Shown one piece after another: positions 24,460 to 32,044 of a stretch of DNA of 64,000 bases. The notes under the pieces were generated by a model. It saw only the letters and a list, made by a program, of their open reading frames with translations. It made no database searches and was not told where the DNA came from. Made by a program: the position numbers and the translations under genes. The stretch's first letter is position 1. Each line of letters opens with the position of its first letter. This stretch comes from Mucilaginibacter sp. cycad4 (lineage in GTDB: Bacteria; Bacteroidota; Bacteroidia; Sphingobacteriales; Sphingobacteriaceae). The DNA lies in contig NZ_CP139559.1 in NCBI RefSeq assembly GCF_034263275.1, positions 5,208,001 through 5,272,000 of the forward strand, written 5' to 3'.

Positions 24460-24771
24460 ATGTGTACATTTAAAGAAATTTGCCGGCTTATGATCCTTTT
24501 TTCAAGAAGAAACCTACATTACACCGATTATAAATGGACTGCTTACATCCCGAATGATCCGCGTGTAAATGGCAGGCCCGATCATACTGCGTTTGATAAG
24601 AACGAAGGGAACGAGATGGTATACCTGATCAATAAATTAATGGTGATATGGGATTACCGTTTTGCCAATACCGGCAATAAAATGGAAAAACTGATTCACG
24701 ATAAACTTCCTGCCGATATCACCAGCCAGGAAGGCGTACAAGAATGGCTTAAATTAAATTTAAAGTTTTAG
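24460..24771 (+). CDS. Conserved hypothetical protein
   Basis: A 103-residue protein with a charged body (DPRVNGRPDHTAFDKNEGNEMVYLINKLM) and a C-terminal KLPADITSQEGVQEW segment. The general pattern is seen in small uncharacterised Bacteroidota proteins. No motif for catalysis or membrane insertion is visible. The start could also be the ATG 10 codons later (MILFSRRN). It is a single plus-strand gene between two minus-strand blocks. I do not assign a function. Confidence 0.6.
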   Translation: MCTFKEICRLMILFSRRNLHYTDYKWTAYIPNDPRVNGRPDHTAFDKNEGNEMVYLINKLMVIWDYRFANTGNKMEKLIHDKLPADITSQEGVQEWLKLNLKF

Positions 24772-24908
24772 GCAAAGAAGCGGAATGCTGAAAGCCAAAA
24801 GCAAAGCGCGTCCTGTTCTAAAATAGGTTGACCAAAAGGTTAACGACTAAACAGGAAGCAAGAGTTAATCGCCTTTCAATTTGGGCGTTCGGCTTTAAGC
24901 TTTCGCCT

Positions 24909-26387
24909 TTATCCAAACAACAAGCCAAAAACCTCTTCAATACTGCTTACAATTTTGATGTCGATATTGTAGCGGGAAAGATCCATACGCTTCTTATCCT
25001 GGCCACTGGCGGGGAGGTTATATTTGGAAATAAAGATCTGGTTGAAGCCAAGCTTCTGAGCTTCGGCAATGCGCTGTTCAACCCGGTTCACAGCCCTGAT
25101 CTCGCCCGAGAGACCGAGCTCGCCTGCAAAGCAGGTTTTGAACGGGATTGGCATATCCTCATGCGAGGATATGATAGCCGCGGCGAGGCCGAGGTCAATG
25201 GCAGGATCTTCAACTCTTATGCCGCCGGTAATATTCAGGAATACATCTTTTGCACCCAGCCTGAAACCACAGCGTTTTTCCAATACCGCCAGCAGCATGC
25301 TCATGCGTTTGGTATCAAAACCCGTAGCGGTGCGCTGCGGCATACCATACGCCGAAGTACTAACCAAGGCCTGGGTTTCAATCAGCATTGGCCTCATACC
25401 CTCTAAGGTAGCCGAAATAGTGATGCCGCTCAATGGTGTTTCCCGGTGCGAGAGCAAGATCTCCGACGGATTGGACACCTCCCTCAGGCCCTCACCCATC
25501 ATTTCATAAATGCCCAGTTCAGATGATGAGCCGAAACGGTTTTTGATGGTCCGCAAAATCCGGTAAACATGGTGCCTGTCACCCTCAAACTGCAGCACGG
25601 TATCAACCATATGCTCCAATATTTTCGGGCCTGCAATCATGCCGTCCTTGGTAATATGGCCAATCAAAAATACCGGGGTCGAAGTCTCTTTAGCAAAACG
25701 AAGCAGTTCGGCAGTACATTCCCGAACCTGAGATACGCTGCCGGGTGTTGATTCGATATGTGCCGAGTGCAGGGTTTGGATGGAATCGATCACCACGAGG
25801 TCGGGTTCTAATGATTCTATTTGCTTAAATATATTTTGGGTTGATGTTTCGGTAAGGATATAACAAGCGCCGCCCCCCCCGCCCCCTAAAGGGGGAGCTT
25901 GTTTATCATCAAAATTTGTTGAAGCGCTATTTTTAGCCCCCCCTTTAGGGGGCGGGGGGGGCGATAACCTTTCCGCCCTCATCTTAATTTGCCGGTCACT
26001 TTCTTCACCCGATACATAGAGCACCTTTTGATGGGGCATGTTAAGCGCCAACTGTAACATCAGCGTTGATTTGCCTATACCGGGTTCCCCACCTATAAGC
26101 ACCAGTGAGCCGGGTACTATACCACCGCCCAAAACGCGGTTAAACTCTTTATCCGGCGTAGGTACACGATGTTCTTCGGCATAGGTGATATCAGCCACCT
26201 GCACGGGTTTATTGGCCCGCTGCTGGCTGGTTGACGCGGGTTTCCAGGCCGGTACCGATGCATTACCTTTTTCAATCACCTCCTCAACAAAAGTGTTCCA
26301 TTGCTGGCATGACGGGCATTTACCCAGCCATTTGGGCGATTCAAAGCCACAGCTTTGACAAAAGTACGCGATCTTTGATTTGGCCAT
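24909..26387 (-). CDS. radA: DNA repair protein RadA
   Basis: A 492-residue RadA with the N-terminal C4 zinc finger (C10, C13, C24, C27), the Walker A GEPGIGKST, the RadA-specific KNRFG (IKNRFGSSSELG) and a Lon-protease-like C-terminal domain. It promotes branch migration and processing of recombination intermediates in the cytoplasm. One oddity: residues 142-172 are a foreign insertion (PPPPPKGG...KQAPPLGGGGGG) encoded by a perfect palindromic repeat at 25871-25963. It lies between the ATP-binding and KNRFG parts in a spot where other RadA proteins have a short loop. The reading frame continues across it. The rest looks normal. Confidence 0.95.
   Translation of the reverse strand: MAKSKIAYFCQSCGFESPKWLGKCPSCQQWNTFVEEVIEKGNASVPAWKPASTSQQRANKPVQVADITYAEEHRVPTPDKEFNRVLGGGIVPGSLVLIGGEPGIGKSTLMLQLALNMPHQKVLYVSGEESDRQIKMRAERLSPPPPPKGGAKNSASTNFDDKQAPPLGGGGGGACYILTETSTQNIFKQIESLEPDLVVIDSIQTLHSAHIESTPGSVSQVRECTAELLRFAKETSTPVFLIGHITKDGMIAGPKILEHMVDTVLQFEGDRHHVYRILRTIKNRFGSSSELGIYEMMGEGLREVSNPSEILLSHRETPLSGITISATLEGMRPMLIETQALVSTSAYGMPQRTATGFDTKRMSMLLAVLEKRCGFRLGAKDVFLNITGGIRVEDPAIDLGLAAAIISSHEDMPIPFKTCFAGELGLSGEIRAVNRVEQRIAEAQKLGFNQIFISKYNLPASGQDKKRMDLSRYNIDIKIVSSIEEVFGLLFG
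25871..25963. repeat. Palindromic repeat inserted in frame inside radA
   Basis: 25-base perfect arms at 25871-25895 (CGCCCCCCCCGCCCCCTAAA plus GGGGG) and 25939-25963 face each other across 43 bases. The unit reads through in the radA frame and adds about 31 residues. Family members usually lie between genes. Confidence 0.85.
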
Positions 26388-26395
26388 TATTCAGT

Positions 26396-26428
26396 TGTGC
26401 AGATTACAGATGTGCAAATATGCAGATT
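26396..26428. repeat. Partial TGTGCAGAT repeat upstream of radA
   Basis: TGTGCAGATTACAGATGTGC followed by AAATATGCAGATTA resembles the arms at 19657-19759. It lies 9 bases upstream of the radA start and so overlaps its leader. Confidence 0.5.
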
Positions 26429-26487
26429 ATTTTGATTTTTACTAAATTAATTAGCAAAACACATTGATGAATGCTACTCAATTACCT

Positions 26488-28773
26488 TTATTTCTTATCC
26501 GCATAGATCCTGAAATACCCACACTCTTTCAGCACTTCTTTATAGTAGGCCGTTTTACTATATTTCTCTTTTAGCTCGGCAAAATAATTGTAGTACGCCC
26601 CGGTAACAGGCTGACTGGCTTTTATGTCGGCAAACTTGTCGGCACCTTTAAAGCTTGGGTCATTGTAAATTTCATTCAGCGCGCATTTGCTCAGCATGAA
26701 TGTACAAAGGGCACGTTGCTCGTCAGTCGCTGCGTTTTTCCGTGCCAGTTCATAATACCTGATAGCTGTACGCATGGAAGTTAGCTTATCATCCATCCTT
26801 TCTTCGCCCTCATAATAATAACGACTGGTAGGGCCCGAAGCAACCACGTCTCCCTCATAAAACAGCCTCGCGTTACCGTAATAGGTAATGTTATAATAGG
26901 CATTGGCAACCGCGTAAGCATTACGATAAATGTTTTTCCCGTTTTTAATATCGGCATCCATGGCATACAATGTTTCTAAAAAGTTTAATGGTGTAAACTT
27001 TTTCATCTTCATAGCCGCATGGTCACAATCATGACAGTCAACTAACCTGCCGGCAAAAGGGTTACCGGCAAGCACAAAATCTTCGGGCTTCATTTTCTTA
27101 AGCTGAACAATGGCTTCAGGTAATTTTTGCTGATAGGTTAATGCGACAGCCTGATGGTAATATAAATTGTTTAGTGTTATCGGGTAGTACCGTAGCATTG
27201 CCAGCTCAAAGGCGGTTTTATCCGGCTTATTCAGCAGATCAATCATTTGCTGCACCCGGGCGCTATCCGCATAAAAATATTGTACGCTACCATTAAAACA
27301 TTCTTCCCTAAGAAGATTACCTTGCTTTTTATAAAGCCGCGATATGGCAAAGTTGCAAACCGAAATGGCGTTATCAAACCGCAGGTCTTTTATCTTAATC
27401 TTATTATCGCGCAGGTTGGCAAGCCAGTTAAGGGGCTCCGTTAATTTTGCCTCCGCAACGGCATCCATTTTTTTAAGGTTTTTGATATATAACATCAGGT
27501 CAAGCAACTTGCCCTGCGCTATAATCATTTTATCGCCGGCAGGGAACTGGCTTTTTGCCGCAGCGTAAAACTTACCGGCTGCGGAGTAGTTGCTATCCAA
27601 AAAGTTAAGGTAACCAGCGGCGAGGTTCCAATAGTAAGGCTTGGCTGTATTATTTTTAAGGGCGATGTTTTCAATAAGCCGTTTACCATCGTTATCGGAT
27701 TTTATTACCGAATCGGCAGGTTTACCGGCTCCTGTTGCGGCCTCCCTGATATTAATCAGACGACTTAACAGCAGGTCCAGCTTTTCGGATTTTGGATTGA
27801 TGGCCGCGATAGATTTTATAGCCCTTGCGGCATCATATTGTACCCCCATCATATGCCACAAGGTTATTTTCTCTTCGGGCGTTTTGGCAAGCCTGAGTGT
27901 AGCGTTCCAATCACTTTCATTTTGCGGGTGGAAGCTCCAGAAACTCGGGATCTTTAATTTATAAGTGTAATCATAACAAAAGCTGTACAGGTAGTTTGAT
28001 AGGGCGTAGTTTTTTTGCCTGTAATAATATCCGGCTACATAGCCCATTGTGCGGTAGTAAATGAGGTTTTTGGGGAAATGCTCCTTAAACTGATTGAACA
28101 ATTTCACAGTTGTTGCCGACGACGAATTATCCAGGAAGTAATAATAACGAACGGCTTGAAACCATAACCGCTCTTTGATAAAAGGATCTGTTTCGGCGTC
28201 GAAGGCACTGATCAGCGTTGAAGCCAGCTTTACCGGCGAATGATTAGGCTTTACTTTGTCCCACGAATAATATTGATCGTTTACCGAATAAACCTCAGTG
28301 CTTTTGGCCAGCTTTAGGTAGCTATAAAAAGCGTTGAGCATTTTTGCCGATACGGTACCGGTGCTCATAGCCGGATATTTAGCGGGCAATACTTTGAGCG
28401 CGCCGGCTGATTTACGGGAAATGGAATCAACAGCGCCGGCACTGGCTTTAATAAGCAGGTACTGAAGTGATGCTTTGCTGAATTGATGGCTAAAATGATC
28501 GTACCATTCGTCAACAATAATATCGTTATACCAGGTATTGCTCCCATCGGTATAGCCCAGGCCATAGTAAACTTCGTTGCCCGTGTAAAAGAAGGGAGAG
28601 TATTGTTTGTTAACAAAATATTCGGGGGTAAAAACTGAATATTCTTCCTCATACGAATCGGCACAGGCCCAGATCACTCCTGCTATCGTTAGCGTGCATA
28701 AACTAAAAACGAGCAGAAATTTGCGTAATGGTTTCCTGGTTAAATTTTGAAAGGTCGATATTGGCCAGCTCAT
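26488..28773 (-). CDS. Uncharacterised secreted helical-repeat protein
   Basis: A 761-residue protein with an N-terminal hydrophobic segment (FLLVFSLCTLTIAGVIWAC, about 19-37) that fits a lipoprotein or signal anchor with Cys37. The body is alpha-helical with many Tyr and Leu/Ala repeats, suggestive of a TPR-like solenoid (KSNYALSNYLYS, YYELARKNAATDEQRALCTF). A CHDCDH motif occurs near the middle of the C-terminal half. I do not recognise a named family. It overlaps the preceding gene by 71 bases, an unusually long same-strand overlap, which points to translational coupling and a shared role. Confidence 0.65.
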   Translation of the reverse strand: MSWPISTFQNLTRKPLRKFLLVFSLCTLTIAGVIWACADSYEEEYSVFTPEYFVNKQYSPFFYTGNEVYYGLGYTDGSNTWYNDIIVDEWYDHFSHQFSKASLQYLLIKASAGAVDSISRKSAGALKVLPAKYPAMSTGTVSAKMLNAFYSYLKLAKSTEVYSVNDQYYSWDKVKPNHSPVKLASTLISAFDAETDPFIKERLWFQAVRYYYFLDNSSSATTVKLFNQFKEHFPKNLIYYRTMGYVAGYYYRQKNYALSNYLYSFCYDYTYKLKIPSFWSFHPQNESDWNATLRLAKTPEEKITLWHMMGVQYDAARAIKSIAAINPKSEKLDLLLSRLINIREAATGAGKPADSVIKSDNDGKRLIENIALKNNTAKPYYWNLAAGYLNFLDSNYSAAGKFYAAAKSQFPAGDKMIIAQGKLLDLMLYIKNLKKMDAVAEAKLTEPLNWLANLRDNKIKIKDLRFDNAISVCNFAISRLYKKQGNLLREECFNGSVQYFYADSARVQQMIDLLNKPDKTAFELAMLRYYPITLNNLYYHQAVALTYQQKLPEAIVQLKKMKPEDFVLAGNPFAGRLVDCHDCDHAAMKMKKFTPLNFLETLYAMDADIKNGKNIYRNAYAVANAYYNITYYGNARLFYEGDVVASGPTSRYYYEGEERMDDKLTSMRTAIRYYELARKNAATDEQRALCTFMLSKCALNEIYNDPSFKGADKFADIKASQPVTGAYYNYFAELKEKYSKTAYYKEVLKECGYFRIYADKK

Positions 28774-29728
28774 AGTAGATGATAGTTGTATGTTTTTGTT
28801 TAGGCAGATGCTGTGTTAATTGTTTGGCAGCAGCGTTCAATGTATTGCTGTCCGTTTCTTCAAGCTTAAAAATATCATTTTGTTTGATATAAATTCCATC
28901 AAGGAAAAAGCTTGTTCTGGCCCGGTAATTTGCCAGCCCTTCTGTTGGTTCAAAACGGGCCGGATCGGCAAGTTGTCTTCGCGCTATTTTTCCATATATC
29001 TGGATCACCCGGCCATCCCTGATGTGAACAGACCAGGAAAACAAAGGCAAGGCAATATCCAGCTTCAGTGGATAGCTGCCCAAGTAAGCGACATATTTAT
29101 CGGCATCATCGCTATTGTATATTGAACTGGGCTGCTGAAGATCGGCATTGAGCTTGCCCATGTTATAAAACATCAGTACGCCTGCATCAACGGGTGGCAC
29201 ACCTGTGCGGTCCTTAAATTTAACCTGGTGCAGGCGGATGGTAGCCTCCAATTGTTTTTTACTAAGCTTTTTAAATGCCTTAAGGAAGCTGAAGTATTTG
29301 TCCCGGGTACTTAATGACCAGTCGCAGTCAACCTGTACTTTGGTATAGCTGATCTTCTTTTCCGCGGACAGCTCATTTATTAGTTTATTGCAATGGCCGG
29401 CAAGGGTGGTTACGGCAGTATCAGCAATATTTTCGAAAGTTTTGTTGGTGATGTAGATAACCGGGGTAATGTTCAATCCTTTTGGAATGTCGCTAAACCG
29501 CACAACCGCATTGGGATAGGAGCGTTGCTCTTTATCATTCCAGCTTACATCAAAAAAACGGAGATAGACATTATTGCCGGTTTGTTTTAATAAGCCGGCT
29601 TGTTGTTCATTGAGCTTGAAGCCGGTTTTCCAGTAATAGAATGCAGTTGTGGCATTGCCGGGTTTTTTACAGGAAGTTAACGGAAATAGCAAAACTACAA
29701 CTGTAAACCAACCAAGAGATTTAAACAT
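28703..29728 (-). CDS. Uncharacterised lipoprotein, possibly TIM-barrel-like
   Basis: A 341-residue protein with a lipoprotein signal (FPLTSCKK, Cys20) and a body with alternating hydrophobic strands and helices (LRFFDVSW, VQVDCDWSLSTRDKYFSFLK, VLMFYNMG, LDIALPLFSWS), as in glycosidase-like barrels. The strong spacing of Asp/Trp after strands suggests carbohydrate or polymer binding, but no catalytic pair can be proven. Its 3' end overlaps the next gene by 71 bases. The pair is likely co-translated and exported together. The function is unknown. Confidence 0.6.
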   Translation of the reverse strand: MFKSLGWFTVVVLLFPLTSCKKPGNATTAFYYWKTGFKLNEQQAGLLKQTGNNVYLRFFDVSWNDKEQRSYPNAVVRFSDIPKGLNITPVIYITNKTFENIADTAVTTLAGHCNKLINELSAEKKISYTKVQVDCDWSLSTRDKYFSFLKAFKKLSKKQLEATIRLHQVKFKDRTGVPPVDAGVLMFYNMGKLNADLQQPSSIYNSDDADKYVAYLGSYPLKLDIALPLFSWSVHIRDGRVIQIYGKIARRQLADPARFEPTEGLANYRARTSFFLDGIYIKQNDIFKLEETDSNTLNAAAKQLTQHLPKQKHTTIIYYELANIDLSKFNQETITQISARF

Positions 29729-29891
29729 AATAAAGCAGCAGACTATTTTATCGGGAGTAAAGTACGGGATTTTTCGATAGATTGCTGAAGGGAAATAACT
29801 GCAGGGGTCGAAGTTTAGCGACCGCGTAGCTTCGTCCTAAAATGGGTTAAGCTTTCAGCTTAACCTCGACCAGTACCAGACCATTAAGAGC

Positions 29892-30059
29892 TTACTTATT
29901 CAATTTCTTTTCAACTGCACTCCGTTGGTTGGAGCCTGCTGATTTCTTTGCCGCTTCCACCTTTTTTGCGGTTGTACCTTCTTTGCGTGCTTCATAGTTC
30001 AATTCGTGTGGCTGCTCTGATACAGAGTTCCTTTCCACTTTTACGCCTCTTTTTGACAT
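29892..30059 (-). CDS. Small Lys/Glu-rich protein
   Basis: A 55-residue basic protein beginning MSKRGVKVERN and ending in a Lys/Ala-rich helix (KKVEAAKKSAGSNQRSAVEK). The start at 30059 has an AAGAAAAG purine run just upstream. A longer frame to 30248 exists but its N-terminus is a hydrophobic jumble that overlaps the divergent gene, so it is rejected. Similar tiny basic proteins occur in soil Bacteroidota, but I do not name a family. It is divergent from the small membrane protein. Confidence 0.6.
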   Translation of the reverse strand: MSKRGVKVERNSVSEQPHELNYEARKEGTTAKKVEAAKKSAGSNQRSAVEKKLNK

Positions 30060-30192
30060 AGCTTTTCTTATTAGATGTAACTGATTAACAACGGCACACT
30101 TCAATGGTTTTAACCACCGGGTAAATAATTGTCTTTTTAAATTAATTACAACTAAATGAAATGTAGCTTGTTCAGCTATAAAGAAAAAAGCT

Positions 30193-30432
30193 ATGAAAAA
30201 CCTATTTGCACAAAAAAACAATACCGGATTATGGATCACAGCCGGCATAACAGGAGTTTTGGCAGCAGGCGCGGGGATCTGGTTTTACTTCCGTGGCAAA
30301 AGATCAGATGACACAGCCGGCTCCCAACAGGAACACGTTCAGGATTATCTTGAAGCCAAACACCCCAAAAAGAAAAAACATAAAACCGATGTAGACGAGT
30401 TGGCAGACCTGGTGCATCATCAGGCAACCTGA
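30193..30432 (+). CDS. Small membrane-anchored protein
   Basis: A 79-residue protein with one transmembrane helix (GLWITAGITGVLAAGAGIWF, about 12-31) and a polar, Lys-rich tail (HPKKKKHKTDVDELADLV). The start has an AAGAAAAAAG ribosome site six bases upstream. It looks like the YtxH-type single-span stress proteins in layout, though no sequence match can be claimed. The divergent start of the 55-residue basic protein lies 133 bases away, so the two may share a control region. Confidence 0.6.
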   Translation: MKNLFAQKNNTGLWITAGITGVLAAGAGIWFYFRGKRSDDTAGSQQEHVQDYLEAKHPKKKKHKTDVDELADLVHHQAT

Positions 30433-30452
30433 AAAGATTGTATACCCCTAAC

Positions 30453-30486
30453 TGGTCGAAGTTAAGCGGTCGGCAAACTTCGACCA
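30453..30486. repeat. TGGTCGAAGTT inverted repeat
   Basis: TGGTCGAAGTT (30453-30463) and AACTTCGACCA (30476-30486) form a perfect hairpin with a 12-base loop. A related GGTCGAAGTTTAGCG stretch is at about 29807-29820. It lies 20 bases past the small membrane gene and may act as its transcription end. Confidence 0.6.
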
Positions 30487-30591
30487 ACAGGGTTTGCAGC
30501 GCGAAGCAACCGGAAAGCAGCACGATAACTATTATTAAGTAAACGTTTTTATTTAATGTGAGGAAGACGTACCTGCACTTAAAACAAGTAT

Positions 30592-30831
30592 TTACTCTTC
30601 TGATGTCAGCATTACAGCACACAGCGCTCTTATTGTTTCAGCTAACTTACCTTCCGCGTTTAATTGTACAAGTTCTGTCTCTCTAAAAACCCGTTTATGT
30701 GATTTCCCCTCGTGCTTTGCCTCTATGGTAATAAAGGCTTCAGGGTTTAAGCTATCAGGGCCTGATCTCGTTACCTTCAAAACCTCGAAGTTTGGTTCGA
30801 AAATCTCTTTTATTTTATCAACTATCTCCAT
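30592..30831 (-). CDS. Small hypothetical protein
   Basis: A 79-residue protein with alternating strands and a helix (MEIVDKIKEIFEPNFEVLKV, AFITIEAKHEGKSHKRVF). It has no signal peptide. Family unknown. The coding call rests on codon pattern and a good upstream spacer. It is probably a stand-alone gene between the small membrane protein and the methyltransferase. Confidence 0.5.
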   Translation of the reverse strand: MEIVDKIKEIFEPNFEVLKVTRSGPDSLNPEAFITIEAKHEGKSHKRVFRETELVQLNAEGKLAETIRALCAVMLTSEE

Positions 30832-30897
30832 ATCTCAAAAATAAATGTATTGGTTTTAAAAAACATCAGATCCGACCGGGCTATTTTTCACATTTGC

Positions 30898-31581
30898 TTA
30901 TATCTCGCTTTTAATAATTAACATTTGATTACCCCCTTTTTGAAATTCGTAGTCTACTTTTTGTATATCAATATTAAAATCGCGGCCGAGCACGGCAAGT
31001 AGTTCGTCAAAAAATGGAGGCGCCCCGGCATTGAGGTTTAATATTGGGAAGATTCGCAATTCGGAGCATATGCGCATGATCTCGTGTATAGTCTCTATAT
31101 GAAATTTTAACCCCAGATTATCATACAGCAACAAAAAATGAGAGCTTAAGCCCAACTCAAATGCGTTATCCGCGAAAGAGGTTTTAGCGGGCATGGTATG
31201 TTTAATATATCTCTGCCGGAAGCAGTCCTGCTCAAAATCCCGCAGAAAGTGGTTCATCGCGGCCATTCTTATTTCCTGCAGTTCTTCCACATCTCTAATA
31301 TTGTTCCAAACAAACTTATCGGTGTTGGCCCTCATCTGGCCTATCACTTCTAAACAGGTTTCATCAATCCGTTTTCGGATATCATCAGTCGAAAATTGGT
31401 ATAAAGGATCGATGGAGGTAACCCGCTTGCCCATCGCATGCATTTCAGCATTAAAGCTTGCCGGACCATCGCCTATACTGACGATCTTTTTGGTAACATC
31501 ACCGGCACTGAGGTTAAACATTTGCTGATACTCGGTAAACGTACGGCCCCAGGGCACAACACTATTTAGTTCAAAAGCCAT
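30898..31581 (-). CDS. SAM-dependent methyltransferase-like protein
   Basis: A 227-residue protein with a Rossmann-like methyltransferase core. The segment VSIGDGPASFNAEM resembles motif I (GDGP), followed by VTSIDPLYQF, where the Asp should bind the ribose of SAM. The VPWGRTFTEYQQMFNLS opening is typical of this uncharacterised family. The start is placed at the ATG at 31581 (MAFELNS); the longer frame to 31620 adds 13 residues of unlikely sequence. The methyl acceptor is unknown. A 376-base spacer lies upstream. Confidence 0.75.
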   Translation of the reverse strand: MAFELNSVVPWGRTFTEYQQMFNLSAGDVTKKIVSIGDGPASFNAEMHAMGKRVTSIDPLYQFSTDDIRKRIDETCLEVIGQMRANTDKFVWNNIRDVEELQEIRMAAMNHFLRDFEQDCFRQRYIKHTMPAKTSFADNAFELGLSSHFLLLYDNLGLKFHIETIHEIMRICSELRIFPILNLNAGAPPFFDELLAVLGRDFNIDIQKVDYEFQKGGNQMLIIKSEI

Positions 31582-31957
31582 TATAATAATTTTTGTTATG
31601 GATAAAAAAGGTACCCGCATATAATGTGCGGCCGGATGGGTATTGAAAAAGGACTAATACTTAATAGTCGTTATAATCCCGGCTGCACAAAGCTGTGACG
31701 CCACCAATTGAGTTTGGTTATGTGGGAGTTGATCATTGATGGACAAGATATGATTAAAGGCCGGCAATAGCAAAGTTTATTACATATTCGAAATGCTAAC
31801 CGACACGGGTTGCATTTTAGCGAAAGGTAATCTCTTGCTACCGTAAGGTTATATTTTGTGGTAGATATCCCGCACTTAGCCTTGCGGTGGCGACGGCCAG
31901 TCTGACAGCAGCGATAGGTAACTCTGTTCTGAATAGATTTAAGGTAGTCCCAAAACC
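31582..31957. other. Intergenic spacer
   Basis: About 376 bases without a supported gene lie between the methyltransferase start and the RNase G terminator. Sequence complexity is normal. It should hold the minus-strand promoter of the methyltransferase, but I see no clear TAnnTTTG box. A small RNA cannot be excluded, though no terminator-type hairpin is present on the upper strand. Confidence 0.5.
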
Positions 31958-31996
31958 AAAAAGAGCAGATGCTCATCCAAACATCTGCTCTTTTTA
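31958..31996. terminator. Bidirectional terminator after RNase G gene
   Basis: AAAAAGAGCAGATG (31958-31971) and CATCTGCTCTTTTT (31982-31995) form a 14-base hairpin with A/T flanks on both strands. It lies about 50 bases past the stop of the RNase G gene. Confidence 0.85.
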
Positions 31997-32027
31997 AAGA
32001 TCTTTAATTTTGTGCCCTTTTCAAACT

Positions 32028-32040
32028 TTGCACATCTGAA
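32028..32040. repeat. TTGCACATCTGAA repeat fragment at the RNase G stop
   Basis: A short piece of the TGTGCAGAT dispersed repeat lies 5 bases from the RNase G stop codon. It shows how close the repeats approach coding sequence in this genome. Confidence 0.4.
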
Positions 32041-32044
32041 GTTT

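Noticed and set aside
29892-30248. 118-residue version of the small basic protein
   Set aside because: The first 63 residues overlap the divergent membrane gene and look unlike protein; the ATG at 30059 has a purine-rich site.
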